34,135 bases of DNA from Sphingopyxis sp. (GCA_016793775.1 JAEULK010000072.1:1-34135); one strand, 5' to 3'; positions 1-8,676 are shown, numbered from the stretch's first letter. Notes: generated by a model not told the origin, from the sequence alone. Made by a program: numbers and translations.

Positions 1-224
1 AGATCGCCATGATCGCCGCTCGCGGCATCGGTCCATTTGCCCGCCGCCCCGCCGCCTACACCGCGCGCCGACAAACGGACATAGAGGCTGCGGCCGGGAC
101 TGTTCCCTATGTCACCGACCATCCAGTATTGGCCTTCGCGGCGGCCGTTGGAGAGATAGCGGCGGCACACCGCCTCGGCATTGTCGGCGAGGCGGCGTGC
201 GATATCGGCGGCTGTGCTGGTCAT
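1..224 (-). CDS. Toprim/primase-like protein, N-terminal part (cut by window edge)
   Basis: The first 74 residues of a protein that continues beyond position 1. The visible part runs MTSTAADIARRLADNAEAVC, then RRYLSNGRREGQYWMVGDIG, then GRSLYVRL, then GKWTDAASGDHGD. This pattern (Ala-rich helix, 'CRRYL..GRREG.YW.VGD', 'GRSL.VRL', 'GKWTD.A.G.HGDL') is the N-terminal region (DUF7146-like, zinc-finger/primase-like) of Toprim-domain proteins common on alphaproteobacterial plasmids and ICEs. The Toprim domain itself would lie outside the window. The ATG at 222-224 follows an AAGGAG ribosome-binding site that overlaps the stop codon of the upstream helicase gene, 11 bases away, so the two are probably translated from one message. 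Likely role is DNA priming or processing for replication or transfer; that is inferred from the family. Confidence 0.75.
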   Translation of the reverse strand, partial: MTSTAADIARRLADNAEAVCRRYLSNGRREGQYWMVGDIGNSPGRSLYVRLSARGVGGGAAGKWTDAASGDHGD

Positions 225-235
225 GCGGGGCTCCT

Positions 236-3200
236 TCAGGCGGCCTTGCGCTCGACAACCCGCGCGATCGGAAAGCGATCGATCAGGCGTTCGAACACAT
301 CGGCGCCAGCAGCCCCTGCCGGCACGTAGAGCTTCAGTTTCCACGAGACGATCTCGGAGATCAAGCCCATCGATTTGAGGCGCTCGACGCCGAGATCGTT
401 GAAGCCCGAGAGCTCGATCCGCCAATCGTTCATCGAGCGTACCCGCTTCAGTGCCTGCCCCTCGGCGAGCTCGAGGCCCGCCTCGCCCGCGAGCAGCATG
501 CGCCAGGCATCGGACGGCGCAAGCTTGACCTCGGCGACGCCGGTCACCGCCGCCGCCCAGGCTGCCGACACTTTGCGCCCGATAACCCGCTCGCCGGCAT
601 CGGTCTGCAGCCGGTACACGCGCGAGGATTCCTTCGGCAGGCGCCCCCAGATCGGAAGCAGCAGGCCGGTCACGATATGCATCGTCGAGGCTTCGAACTC
701 GGGAAGCTCGGCGACCTCGGCCTTCCACGCCTCGGCAAAGCGTCCTGAATCGACCGTTTCCCAGTGTGAGGTCAGATAATCGGCCTCGAGCATGTGCAGT
801 TTCTCGAGCGGGCGCTGCAGCCGGATGCGGCGATGAATTTCGCCATCATCATCGAAGAGGCTCCGCGCACGAAGGCGGACGGCCGCGCGGCCCGAGCGCG
901 CATTGACCACCAGCGCGCCCTCGCGCGCCGCGGCGAGCGCCAACGCATCATCGATCGACGTCGGCGTCACCCGGTCCTTCCGGCCCACCGTCAGCAACTC
1001 GGTCGCTGCGCCTGTGCCGGGATGGGTGTAGATCGTCTGCCGCGCATCGACGACGAAGCTCTCGGCGCGCAAGGTCTCGAGCCCGATTTCGTAGCTCCCC
1101 GACGCGACCGCCGCCTCGATCCGCGCCACCAGCAAACCCTCGAAGGCCTCGAAGAGGATGTTCTGGAGGTCGATGGTAAGCGCGAGCATGCGGTTGAGGA
1201 AGGTCGTGATTGGCGGCAGCTCGTCGCGAAGCCCGCCGTCGGCGTCGACCAGCGACAGGCCTGTCGCATTTTCGAAGGCAGTGAGCGAGCAGCCATCGAC
1301 CTTGCCGTCGGCGATGAGGACATAGAGCTGGCGCAGGCTGTCGCGCGCATAATGCGATTCCAGATTGTCCTCGGGACGGAACATATTCTGCCCGCCCGTC
1401 TGGCGCTGGCCGCGCGTAATCGCGCCCATGGAATCGAGACGCCGCGCGATCGTCGAGATGAAGCGCTTCTGCGCCTTCACGTCGGTCGAGACCGGGCGGA
1501 ACATCGGCGGCTGCTTCTGGTTCGTCCGATTGGTGCGTCCGAAGCCCTGGATCGCGGCATCGGCCTTCCAGCCCGCCTCGAGCAGATAGTGGATGCGCCG
1601 CCGCTGGTTCTTCGCGCCGAGGTCGGCATGGTAGGACCGCCCGGTTCCGCCGGCCTCGGAGAAGATCAGGATCTGCTTCGCATCGTCCATGAAGGCGTGA
1701 GTCTCGCCGATATTGGCGCTCCCCGGACGGTTCTGCACCGCGAAGCGCACCGAGCCGTCGCCATTCGTCTTCGGGATGATCCGCCGCGAGCGCCGCGTGA
1801 CCTCGGCGACCGCCTCGGCCCCGAAATGCTGGACGATCTGGTCGAGCGCCCCCGGTACCGGCGGCAGCGATGCAAGCTTCTCGATCATTGCATCGCGGCG
1901 CCGGGCCGCTTCGCGATTGACGATCGGATTGCCGTCGCCATCATAGGCCGGGCGCGACGAGAGATTGCCCTCGCCGTCGGTGCACGGCTCGAAAAGCTGC
2001 ACCGGAAAGCTGTGCTGGAGATAGTCGAGCACATATTCGCGCGGCGTGATGTCGAGCGACACATCATCGAACTCCTCCGCCGGGATCTCGGCGAGCCGCC
2101 GCTCCTGCAGCGCCTCGCCGGTCGAGACGATCTGCACGACTGCGGCGTGGCCCTCCTCGAGATCGCGCGTGATGCTCGCGACGACGCTCGGCGTCTGCAT
2201 CGCGGTGATGAGATGGTTGAAGAAGCGCTGCTTGGTGCTTTCGAATGCCGAACGCGCCGCCGACTTCGCCTGCGCATTGAGTGTGCCATGCTCGGAGCTG
2301 ATGACGCCAGCGGCCTCCATTGCAGCATCGAGATTGTTGTGGATGACCTGGAAAGCGCCGGCATAGCTGTCGTAGATGCGGCGCTGTTCCTCGGTCAGCG
2401 TATGTTCGAGCAACTCATATTCGACCCCGTCGAACGACAGCGAACGCGCGGCATAGAGGCCGAGCGCCTTCAGGTCGCGCGCGAGCACTTCCATCGCCGC
2501 GACCCCGCCCTCCTCGATCGCCGCGACGAACTCGGAGCGCGTCGCGAATGGGAAGTCGGTCCCGCCCCAGAGGCCGAGCCTTTGCGCATAGGCGAGGTTC
2601 TGCACCGTCGTCGCGCCCGTCGCCGATACATAGACGATGCGCGCATCGGGAAGCGCATGCTGCAGCCGCAGCCCCGCGCGCCCCTGCTGCGAGGGCTTCT
2701 GGTCGCCGCGCTCGCCCTTGCCGCCCGCGGCGTTCGCCATCGCGTGCGCTTCGTCGAAAATGATGACGCCATCGAAATCGCGGCCGAGCCACTCGACGAT
2801 CTGCTCGATCCGGCTCGCCTTGCCCTCGCGCCCCTGCGAGCGGAGCGTCGCATAGGTGGTGAAGAGGATGCCGTCGCCGAGCTTGACCGGCGTGCCCTGC
2901 TTGAAACGCGAGAGCGGCGTGACGAGCAATTTCTCCTGGCCGAGCGCCGACCAGTCGCGCTGCGCGTCCTCGAGCAATTTGTCCGACTTGGAGATCCACA
3001 GCGCCCGGCGCCGTCCCTTCAGCCAATTGTCGAGAATGATCCCGGCGACCTGCCGCCCTTTGCCCGCACCGGTGCCGTCTCCCAGGAACCAGCCGCGCCG
3101 GAAGTGGACCGCCGCCTCGGCATCGTCGCTGGCCGCGCCGACGCTGTCCCAGTCGTCGTCGACGTTCCATGCTCCCGATAGATGCCCCTGATGCGCCTCG

Positions 3201-4603
3201 CCCGCATAGATGACGGATTCGAGCTGCGCGTCCGACAATATGCCTTCGGCGATCAGCCGCGAGGGCAGATGCGGGCGATATGAAGGTTTGGGCGGCGCAA
3301 CCGACGCCATCGCCGCCGACTGGACGAGCGCCGTCGGATGCGGACGGGCGCGCGGGATCCGCAGCGACTGGAGTGCATAGGGCTCATAGATGCTGTCGGC
3401 GAGCTGGCCCTCTGGCGACGTCCAGTCGACCAGCTCATAATCGAGTTCGTCGAGGGCGCCGCCAACGTCGGGGACCGCCGGGTCGCCACGTCCGACGTCG
3501 CGCTGGCGCTGACGCTGACGCTGGCCACCATGAGACCCAGCGGCCTGGGGCACGATAATGGGCTGCGCGCCCGCCGGCGGCCCCGAGCGCGGCGGAAGCT
3601 CCTCTTCGACCCACCGCAGCAGCGTCTGTGCATCGAGCGCCTCGCCGCGGCTGGCAATGAAGGAAGTCGGGTCCTTCGCCGCAACCTTGTCGATGACGAG
3701 CAGGCGCGTCGCGGCGGTCGTCCCATGCTTCGCATAGACTTTGCCCGCAATGGCGGCAGAGAAGAGCAAAGTCCCCTGCTCCTGGAGGCGCTCGAAGCCG
3801 GACCGGAAGGCCGATGCCTCGGGCGAGCAGTTCGCACCGACGATCGCCACTAGACGGCCGCCGTCGCGGAGCCGCGAAAGCGCGGAAGCGATATGGCGGA
3901 GCGCAACGTCGCGCATCGGCCTGTCGACATGGGCTGCCGCCGAGAAGGGCGGGTTCATCAAGACGACATCGGGGACCGCGCCCTCGACGAGGCGATCGTC
4001 GATCGAGGCCGCGTCGTGGCGGCTCAACCCCGCTGAAGGAAAGACGAGACCGAGAATGTCGGCTCGTGCATCCGCATACTCGTTGAGCAACAGCCTGGCA
4101 CCCGCAAGCTCGGCATGGATCGCGAGCATCCCCGTGCCGGCGGAAGGCTCGAGCACGACGTTGCCCGACGAAATCGACGCCGCGCGCGCGGCGACGAAGG
4201 CGAGCGGCAGCGGCGTCGAAAATTGCTGGAAAGATTGCCCCTCTTCGGAGCGGCGTGTCTGGGTCGGGATGCGGCTCGCGAGGCGCTGCCACATAGCGAG
4301 GCGGCTCTGGTGGGACCGGCTGCGGACCGCCAAGGCGCCGCCATAGCGGCGCAGCAGCATCACCTGCGCGACCTCGCATGCGTCATAAGCGGTCTTCCAG
4401 TCCCAGGCTCCTTCCGCGTCGCCCGCGCCGAAGGCGCCCACCATCGCCTCGCGGAGCTGGCCGGTGTCGAAAGGCGCCCCGGCCTCGAGCAGCGGCTGCA
4501 TGAGCTCGGCAGCGGCGATGATCCGTTCAGCGGCGCTCGCGGGAACCGCCGCACCGGAGGACGCGGCGGCGCCCGGCGCCGCCTCGGGAAGAATGTTTCG
4601 CAT
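236..4603 (-). CDS. Fused N6-adenine-type methyltransferase and Strawberry-notch-like SF2 helicase
   Basis: A 1455-residue protein. Residues ~115-305 form a SAM-dependent methyltransferase: motif I LEPSAGTGM at 151-159 and catalytic NPPF at 217-220, the signature of N6-adenine/N4-cytosine DNA methylases. A low-complexity linker with QRQRQRQR (361-368) follows. Residues ~450-720 carry the helicase half: Walker A GDGTGAGKG (508-516), DEAH box (617-620) and a motif III-like YVSATGA segment. The C-terminal part has the Strawberry-notch type block SEAGGTGRSYH (982-992) and arginine-finger motif VI QGFGRTNRTNQ (1019-1029). Such fusions occur on plasmids and ICEs. They are thought to modify or remodel incoming DNA and perhaps protect it from host defences; this role is inference. 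The start at 4603 has a GAGGA ribosome-binding site. The gene lies 95 bp after the unknown gene at 4699-5343 and is translationally close to the Toprim gene. Confidence 0.85.
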   Translation of the reverse strand: MRNILPEAAPGAAASSGAAVPASAAERIIAAAELMQPLLEAGAPFDTGQLREAMVGAFGAGDAEGAWDWKTAYDACEVAQVMLLRRYGGALAVRSRSHQSRLAMWQRLASRIPTQTRRSEEGQSFQQFSTPLPLAFVAARAASISSGNVVLEPSAGTGMLAIHAELAGARLLLNEYADARADILGLVFPSAGLSRHDAASIDDRLVEGAVPDVVLMNPPFSAAAHVDRPMRDVALRHIASALSRLRDGGRLVAIVGANCSPEASAFRSGFERLQEQGTLLFSAAIAGKVYAKHGTTAATRLLVIDKVAAKDPTSFIASRGEALDAQTLLRWVEEELPPRSGPPAGAQPIIVPQAAGSHGGQRQRQRQRDVGRGDPAVPDVGGALDELDYELVDWTSPEGQLADSIYEPYALQSLRIPRARPHPTALVQSAAMASVAPPKPSYRPHLPSRLIAEGILSDAQLESVIYAGEAHQGHLSGAWNVDDDWDSVGAASDDAEAAVHFRRGWFLGDGTGAGKGRQVAGIILDNWLKGRRRALWISKSDKLLEDAQRDWSALGQEKLLVTPLSRFKQGTPVKLGDGILFTTYATLRSQGREGKASRIEQIVEWLGRDFDGVIIFDEAHAMANAAGGKGERGDQKPSQQGRAGLRLQHALPDARIVYVSATGATTVQNLAYAQRLGLWGGTDFPFATRSEFVAAIEEGGVAAMEVLARDLKALGLYAARSLSFDGVEYELLEHTLTEEQRRIYDSYAGAFQVIHNNLDAAMEAAGVISSEHGTLNAQAKSAARSAFESTKQRFFNHLITAMQTPSVVASITRDLEEGHAAVVQIVSTGEALQERRLAEIPAEEFDDVSLDITPREYVLDYLQHSFPVQLFEPCTDGEGNLSSRPAYDGDGNPIVNREAARRRDAMIEKLASLPPVPGALDQIVQHFGAEAVAEVTRRSRRIIPKTNGDGSVRFAVQNRPGSANIGETHAFMDDAKQILIFSEAGGTGRSYHADLGAKNQRRRIHYLLEAGWKADAAIQGFGRTNRTNQKQPPMFRPVSTDVKAQKRFISTIARRLDSMGAITRGQRQTGGQNMFRPEDNLESHYARDSLRQLYVLIADGKVDGCSLTAFENATGLSLVDADGGLRDELPPITTFLNRMLALTIDLQNILFEAFEGLLVARIEAAVASGSYEIGLETLRAESFVVDARQTIYTHPGTGAATELLTVGRKDRVTPTSIDDALALAAAREGALVVNARSGRAAVRLRARSLFDDDGEIHRRIRLQRPLEKLHMLEADYLTSHWETVDSGRFAEAWKAEVAELPEFEASTMHIVTGLLLPIWGRLPKESSRVYRLQTDAGERVIGRKVSAAWAAAVTGVAEVKLAPSDAWRMLLAGEAGLELAEGQALKRVRSMNDWRIELSGFNDLGVERLKSMGLISEIVSWKLKLYVPAGAAGADVFERLIDRFPIARVVERKAA

Positions 4604-4698
4604 CGGTAGATCCTCGAGAGAGAGAGGGAAAGGGACGAACCGCCAGCCGCTCTCTCTCGGACCCGGGCCGTTCCCCCTTCCCGGCCCCTCTCTTGCTC

Positions 4699-5343
4699 TC
4701 AGCCGAAGCGCCTGCCCTCGGCGGTGAAGTTATATTCATTGGCGGCGATCGCCTCGTCGACGGCCTCGTCGGCGTTCAAGCCGTCAAACTCCTCCTCGAG
4801 CCGCCGATAGAGCCAGCGGGCGAGATCGCGGAGTGCCTCGGTCACCTCCTCCTCGGCGTCCTTGGTCATCTCCTGATAGACCGGGCTGTCGCGCTCGACC
4901 GAGAACCCCATGGAATATTCGTGATAATATCGGCCGCGATGCGTCGCGCACGCGCGCAGCTGGAAGAAATTGCGCCATTGGATGTCGGCGAGCGCATCGG
5001 CGATCCGATGAAGCTCCTCATCCGTGGGGGCATAGGCGCGGATCGCGGCGCCCGAGCCCTTCGCGTAGCTATAGTCGCCCTCGAAGCAGGCGCCGTCGCC
5101 CTGGCTCCAGAAGCCCGAGAACCAGATGCTCGGCTTTCGACGGGTGCCGCCACCATAGAGGCGGACAAGCCGAGTTTGGAGCTCGACGCCGAGTATGTCG
5201 CAGATGCGTTCGAAGTCGTCATAGACGAACTCCCACCACTCAAAATCGAACCCGCCTTGGCGGTACCACTCACGCGCCTTTTCACGGGCTTCATCCGACA
5301 GCTCGCCAATCTGATAGACGGTCGTTTCGATAATCTCGGCCAT
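4699..5343 (-). CDS. Conserved ICE/plasmid protein of unknown function
   Basis: A 214-residue protein beginning MAEIIETTVYQIGELSDEAR. It is acidic and rich in aromatic residues. It has an N-terminal segment of the form 'T.Y.I.ELS.EAREKAREWYR', a central WFSGFWSQGDGACFEG motif, and a YYHEYSMGFSVERDSP segment before a helical C-terminus. I have seen homologues labelled 'antitoxin of toxin-antitoxin stability system', but nothing visible supports an antitoxin role: there is no partner toxin and no recognisable DNA-binding domain. The start at 5343 is chosen for its GGAGG site and because residues encoded upstream are low-quality and would read through a terminator. It sits between an intrinsic terminator (upstream) and the methyltransferase-helicase gene, with which it may share a transcript. 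Confidence 0.75.
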   Translation of the reverse strand: MAEIIETTVYQIGELSDEAREKAREWYRQGGFDFEWWEFVYDDFERICDILGVELQTRLVRLYGGGTRRKPSIWFSGFWSQGDGACFEGDYSYAKGSGAAIRAYAPTDEELHRIADALADIQWRNFFQLRACATHRGRYYHEYSMGFSVERDSPVYQEMTKDAEEEVTEALRDLARWLYRRLEEEFDGLNADEAVDEAIAANEYNFTAEGRRFG

Positions 5344-5361
5344 GTCAGCCTCCACAAAATG

Positions 5362-5387
5362 AAAAGGCCCGGCGCAAGGGCCGGGCC
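5362..5387 (-). terminator. Intrinsic terminator after the 5411-5920 gene
   Basis: On the minus strand an 8-bp GC stem (GGCCCGGC / GCCGGGCC, arms 5366-5373 and 5380-5387, 6-base loop) is followed by TTTTCATTTT. It lies between the stop at 5411 and the ribosome-binding site of the gene starting at 5343. Its stem core (GCCCGGC/GCCGGGC) is the same as in the terminator at 6496-6530. Confidence 0.8.
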
Positions 5388-5410
5388 AGTCTTGGTCGAT
5401 CGGTCGAAGC

Positions 5411-5920
5411 TCAGCTTTCGGGGCCGGTTCCATCGCGGATCCGGGCACGCGCCTCGTCGAGGAATGACGCCGTCGACATCGACTCGATGGCGTCCGCCGT
5501 GATGAGCGTCGCCATCCCGCCGAACCCGTCAGGCCGCATCTTGGTGCAGGTCCAAGCTGCGACGACCTCCACATCGTCTAGCGTGCCGCAGCGTTTCACG
5601 ATGTCCTGGAAGATGCCCTCGTAGCCGATCACCGACATGTCGAGGGCGAGTTCGCCCTCCGCGGGGTCGAGCTGGCGAAGATGCTCGCGGACCGCCGTGA
5701 CGGCATAGCTGTCGGGGAATGGATCGACCTCGAGGAGGTCATGCACCTCGGAAAGGTCGAGATGCATGAGGTCGTTCACATAGTCTTCGGCAAAGAAATA
5801 GACCGCGTCCTCCTCGCCCTCATGACTGAACATGCCGATGAGCAGTCGATGCTCGAGCAGCGTCATCGCGCCGCGCGGAATATCGGGGCGAACGATCGTC
5901 GGAGAATGATAATCAGCCAT
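5411..5920 (-). CDS. Conserved ICE/plasmid protein of unknown function
   Basis: A 169-residue acidic soluble protein beginning MADYHSPTIVRPDIPRGAMT. Visible features are an aromatic/acidic stretch DAVYFFAEDYVNDLMHLDL (~39-57) and a C-terminal segment WTCTKMRPDGFGGMATLITA (~130-149), the part I remember as most conserved in uncharacterised plasmid proteins of rhizobia and sphingomonads. No signal peptide, membrane segment or catalytic motif is evident. Its ATG lies inside the end of the preceding gene: the 8 bases ATGGCTGA at 5913-5920 contain this start and the stop of the 5913-6422 gene, so the two are translationally coupled. The ribosome-binding site (GGGGGAGG) is inside the upstream coding sequence. 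A terminator follows at once. Confidence 0.75.
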   Translation of the reverse strand: MADYHSPTIVRPDIPRGAMTLLEHRLLIGMFSHEGEEDAVYFFAEDYVNDLMHLDLSEVHDLLEVDPFPDSYAVTAVREHLRQLDPAEGELALDMSVIGYEGIFQDIVKRCGTLDDVEVVAAWTCTKMRPDGFGGMATLITADAIESMSTASFLDEARARIRDGTGPES

Positions 5921-6422
5921 GACGATCCTCCCCCACCGCGGCGGCTGCGGCCGTCGCATCGCCCTGTGCCGGCTCGAGGTCGCCGTCGACGACAAGCGGC
6001 GGGACAGTGAACTCGGCCGCATCGAAATAAGCGAGGACCGCCTCGATGCTGCCGCGCCGCTCGACCTCGCCGCGGTCGATGAGGACCCGGTCGGACTCGT
6101 CGACGATGAAGGAGTCCGCCGCCCCCTCGCCGCGAAAGACGATCCGCTCGGCGCTCCATTCGGCGAAATAGCCACCTGCCCAGAAGCGATAGGGGAGCCC
6201 ATGCTCGGCGCAGAAGGTCTCGAGACGCTCGACACGGCCCCAGGCAACCTCGTTGGCAAACAATTCGAGCGCTTCACCCTCGGTCCGATGCGAGGCTTCG
6301 AAGGCCGGGCCGTCCCATTCGGTCGACAGACCTTCCGAGACGATGACCGAAACCATTTCCTGATAGTCGACAGCCGAAATCCGGCCGCCAAGCGTGAAGG
6401 TGACGGAAACGCGGTCAGCCAT
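5913..6422 (-). CDS. Conserved ICE/plasmid protein of unknown function
   Basis: A 169-residue acidic protein beginning MADRVSVTFTLGGRISAVDY. It continues with GLSTEWDGPAFEAS, ELFANEVAWGRVERLETFC and GLPYRFWAGGYFAEWSAERIVFRG, and near the end has LAYFDAAEFTVPPLVV, followed by an Asp/Ala-rich tail. No known domain or motif is recognised. It is the first gene of a two-gene unit and overlaps its partner by 8 bases. The start at 6422 is preferred to an ATG at 6455: it has a GGGGAGG site just upstream, and this leader (GGAGG then GTCATGGCTGA) is nearly the same as the leader of the partner gene. The ParB-gene terminator lies upstream, so the pair probably has its own promoter in 6423-6495. Confidence 0.75.
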   Translation of the reverse strand: MADRVSVTFTLGGRISAVDYQEMVSVIVSEGLSTEWDGPAFEASHRTEGEALELFANEVAWGRVERLETFCAEHGLPYRFWAGGYFAEWSAERIVFRGEGAADSFIVDESDRVLIDRGEVERRGSIEAVLAYFDAAEFTVPPLVVDGDLEPAQGDATAAAAAVGEDRHG

Positions 6423-6495
6423 GACGACCTCCCCGTGCGATGGGCCGGCGAACAAGCGCGGCCTGACGATGAAAACTGTTCATTTCACTTCTCCG

Positions 6496-6530
6496 AAAAA
6501 GCGAAAGCCCGGCGCGATGGCCGGGCTTTC
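6496..6530 (-). terminator. Intrinsic terminator after the ParB-like gene
   Basis: On the minus strand an 11-bp perfect stem (GAAAGCCCGGC / GCCGGGCTTTC, arms 6503-6513 and 6520-6530) is followed by GCTTTTT. It lies 41 bases after the ParB-like stop codon at 6571 and isolates that gene from the next unit. Confidence 0.85.
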
Positions 6531-6570
6531 GAGGTTGAGAGGTCAAGTCGCCGCGTAGAGCGGCGCGGAA

Positions 6571-8676
6571 TCATTCGGCGGCGATCGCGGCCGCGTCGTC
6601 ACCTCCTTCCCCATCGTCTGCGAGAAAGGCGGGCAGTTCCCCCGCGTCGTCGTCATTGGCGAGCGTGGGCGCGCCTTCACCCTCGATGTCGGGCGTCCGC
6701 ATGCATGCGGGAATCCAGTCACTCTCCTCGAGGAGCCGCTCCGCTTCGCGGGCCATGTCGCCCTTCTTGAGATGGTCGATCATGGCGGCAATATTCTCGC
6801 CCCGCGCCTCGGTGACGTCGGCGATGATCCGCGGTTTCGTCACGCTCCGGAAATAGCCGCCCTCCGTCGGCCGCCAACCGGCCGCATAGACGTCCAGACC
6901 GACCGCGCGCGCGAGGACGTCGCTGTGCGCGAGACGCCGCGCGACGCCGTGCGCCGAGACCCGGCCATTGTCATATTTTGGGACGATCTCGGCCTGCGCA
7001 TTGACCGCGACCGACACGCAGTGAGCGAGAAGCATCGCCCGGTCCTCGTCACCCAGGCCGAGCAGATACGCCCACACATCCTTGTCCGATTTCGGCAGCA
7101 GCTCCTTCCATTCGGCCCCGCGCGCATCGATCGCCTCTGCCGGCGCGCAATCGCGGAGGTTCGAGGGGGCGTTGCTGAAATAGACCCGGCTCGCCGAGAT
7201 CTGCAGGCAGCTTTCCTTGCTGAAGCTGTAGAAGCAGCCGAGCACGAGGGCATGCAGCAGCGCGAGATAGGCGGTCGCCGGTTCCTGCGCGAAGGCATCT
7301 TGCAGCGCGAGCGTCCGCCAGGCCGTCAGATCCGAAACAAGGCGATCGGGCAGCGGCTTGAGCTCCTCGGCCCCTTCGCCATCGTCGGCGTTCTCCAGCG
7401 GTTCCGCGGTCAGGGCCGCATCTCCTTCCGCGACCGGCGCGACCTCGGCACCCGAAGCGTCGTCGCCCATCGCCTCCTCGTCGTCGACAAGCTCATCGTC
7501 GGGCCGGACATAACCCCGGTCGATGCGGATCGAACCGTCGCGCTCGAGCGAGACGAACACGCCGGCGATCGCGATCTCCTCTGGCGCGAAGGTCAGCGGC
7601 CGCTTCTCGATCGCCGCATATTCGGCATTGATCGCGTCGACGCGCGCGTGAATGTCGTCCGGCACCTCCTCGGCCTCCGACCATTCGCGATCGATTTCTT
7701 CGCCCTCGGCTTCGAGCTCGGCGATACGCGCGTCCTCCTCGGCCGTCATGGGCACCTCGTCCCGATCGATCTCGCGGTGGTCGCGAAGCGCATCCCAGGG
7801 AAGATCGACCGAGGTCGCCGCCCACTTCCAGCCTTCCGCGAGCAACGCGGCGCCCTCGGCCTTCAGCTTCTCGTCGACGAGGCGGTCGAGCAGCGCGGGA
7901 TCGGTGAGCCAGCCGCCGCCATCGGCCTCGAACAGGTCGCGGACGATCCCGCCGCCGGCTTCAACATAGGCGTCGGCCGTCACGAAACGTGCGCGCTTGT
8001 CAGCGGCTCGGACGACATTTTCGGTGAGCTTCTGGCGGATGAGATGCGGCGCGAGGCTGCGGCTCTCGGTCAGAAGTTCGAAGACCTGGACCTGCCGCTC
8101 GAAATCGTCCGAGATGGTGAATGCCATCAACTGTTCGAGGGAGATTTCGTCGTCCGCATAGGCGTCGTGCAGCTTTGGCGAGACCCCGGCGAGCTTCAGG
8201 CGCTGACGGACGACTGCCGGCGTGACGAAGTGGTGCGCGGCGATCGCTTCGACATCGCCGCCCTTGTCCACCATCGCCTGCATGGCGCGAAACTGGTCGA
8301 GGGGATGCAACGCCTCGCGCATCGCGTTTTCGGCGTAGCTGTCGTCCTCGGCGAGGATGTCATCGTTTGCGGCGCGGACAACGCAGGGGATCGGCGCGTC
8401 CCTCGCGAGAAGCTTCCGCTTCACGAGCAGGCCGAGCGCGCGGTAGCGCCGCCCACCGGCCGGTATCTCATACCGGCCGGTTTCCTCCCCCGTCTCGTCG
8501 AGAATGGGTCTCACATTGAGGCCATGGAGCAACCCGCGACGCGCAATATCATCGGCGAGGGCTTCGATGGAAACGCCGGCCTTGATGCGCCGGACATTGG
8601 ATTGGGAAAGTTCCAGCCGGTCGAGCGGGATGTCGCGCGAGGGGCTGAGGGTGAGTTTCGGTGCCGATTTGGCCAT
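6571..8676 (-). CDS. ParB/Spo0J-like protein with long acidic C-terminal region
   Basis: A 701-residue protein. Residues ~8-120 form a ParB N-terminal domain, with QSNVRR, the box II motif AGGRRYRAL (73-81) and AENAMR in place of the usual ENLQR. A helix-turn-helix (~142-165, VEAIAAHHFVTPAVVRQRLK) follows. This fits site-specific DNA binding with a ParB-type CTPase/nuclease-like fold. The remaining ~500 residues are acidic (E/D/A-rich at ~300-360 and ~395-450) and include a region found in plasmid and ICE ParB-like proteins but not in chromosomal ParB, which is only about 300 residues. No parA lies next to it, so it need not be a true partition protein; regulation or protection of incoming DNA is possible. 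The start at 8676 has a GGAGAAATGGC leader; the frame is open further upstream to 8829, but that part is low-complexity. Confidence 0.85.
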   Translation of the reverse strand: MAKSAPKLTLSPSRDIPLDRLELSQSNVRRIKAGVSIEALADDIARRGLLHGLNVRPILDETGEETGRYEIPAGGRRYRALGLLVKRKLLARDAPIPCVVRAANDDILAEDDSYAENAMREALHPLDQFRAMQAMVDKGGDVEAIAAHHFVTPAVVRQRLKLAGVSPKLHDAYADDEISLEQLMAFTISDDFERQVQVFELLTESRSLAPHLIRQKLTENVVRAADKRARFVTADAYVEAGGGIVRDLFEADGGGWLTDPALLDRLVDEKLKAEGAALLAEGWKWAATSVDLPWDALRDHREIDRDEVPMTAEEDARIAELEAEGEEIDREWSEAEEVPDDIHARVDAINAEYAAIEKRPLTFAPEEIAIAGVFVSLERDGSIRIDRGYVRPDDELVDDEEAMGDDASGAEVAPVAEGDAALTAEPLENADDGEGAEELKPLPDRLVSDLTAWRTLALQDAFAQEPATAYLALLHALVLGCFYSFSKESCLQISASRVYFSNAPSNLRDCAPAEAIDARGAEWKELLPKSDKDVWAYLLGLGDEDRAMLLAHCVSVAVNAQAEIVPKYDNGRVSAHGVARRLAHSDVLARAVGLDVYAAGWRPTEGGYFRSVTKPRIIADVTEARGENIAAMIDHLKKGDMAREAERLLEESDWIPACMRTPDIEGEGAPTLANDDDAGELPAFLADDGEGGDDAAAIAAE

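Noticed and set aside
794-3181. 795-codon open frame on the plus strand opposite the methyltransferase-helicase gene
   Set aside because: It is the antisense shadow of a GC-rich gene, Arg/Asp/Leu-rich with no domain; the minus-strand frame has clear enzyme motifs.
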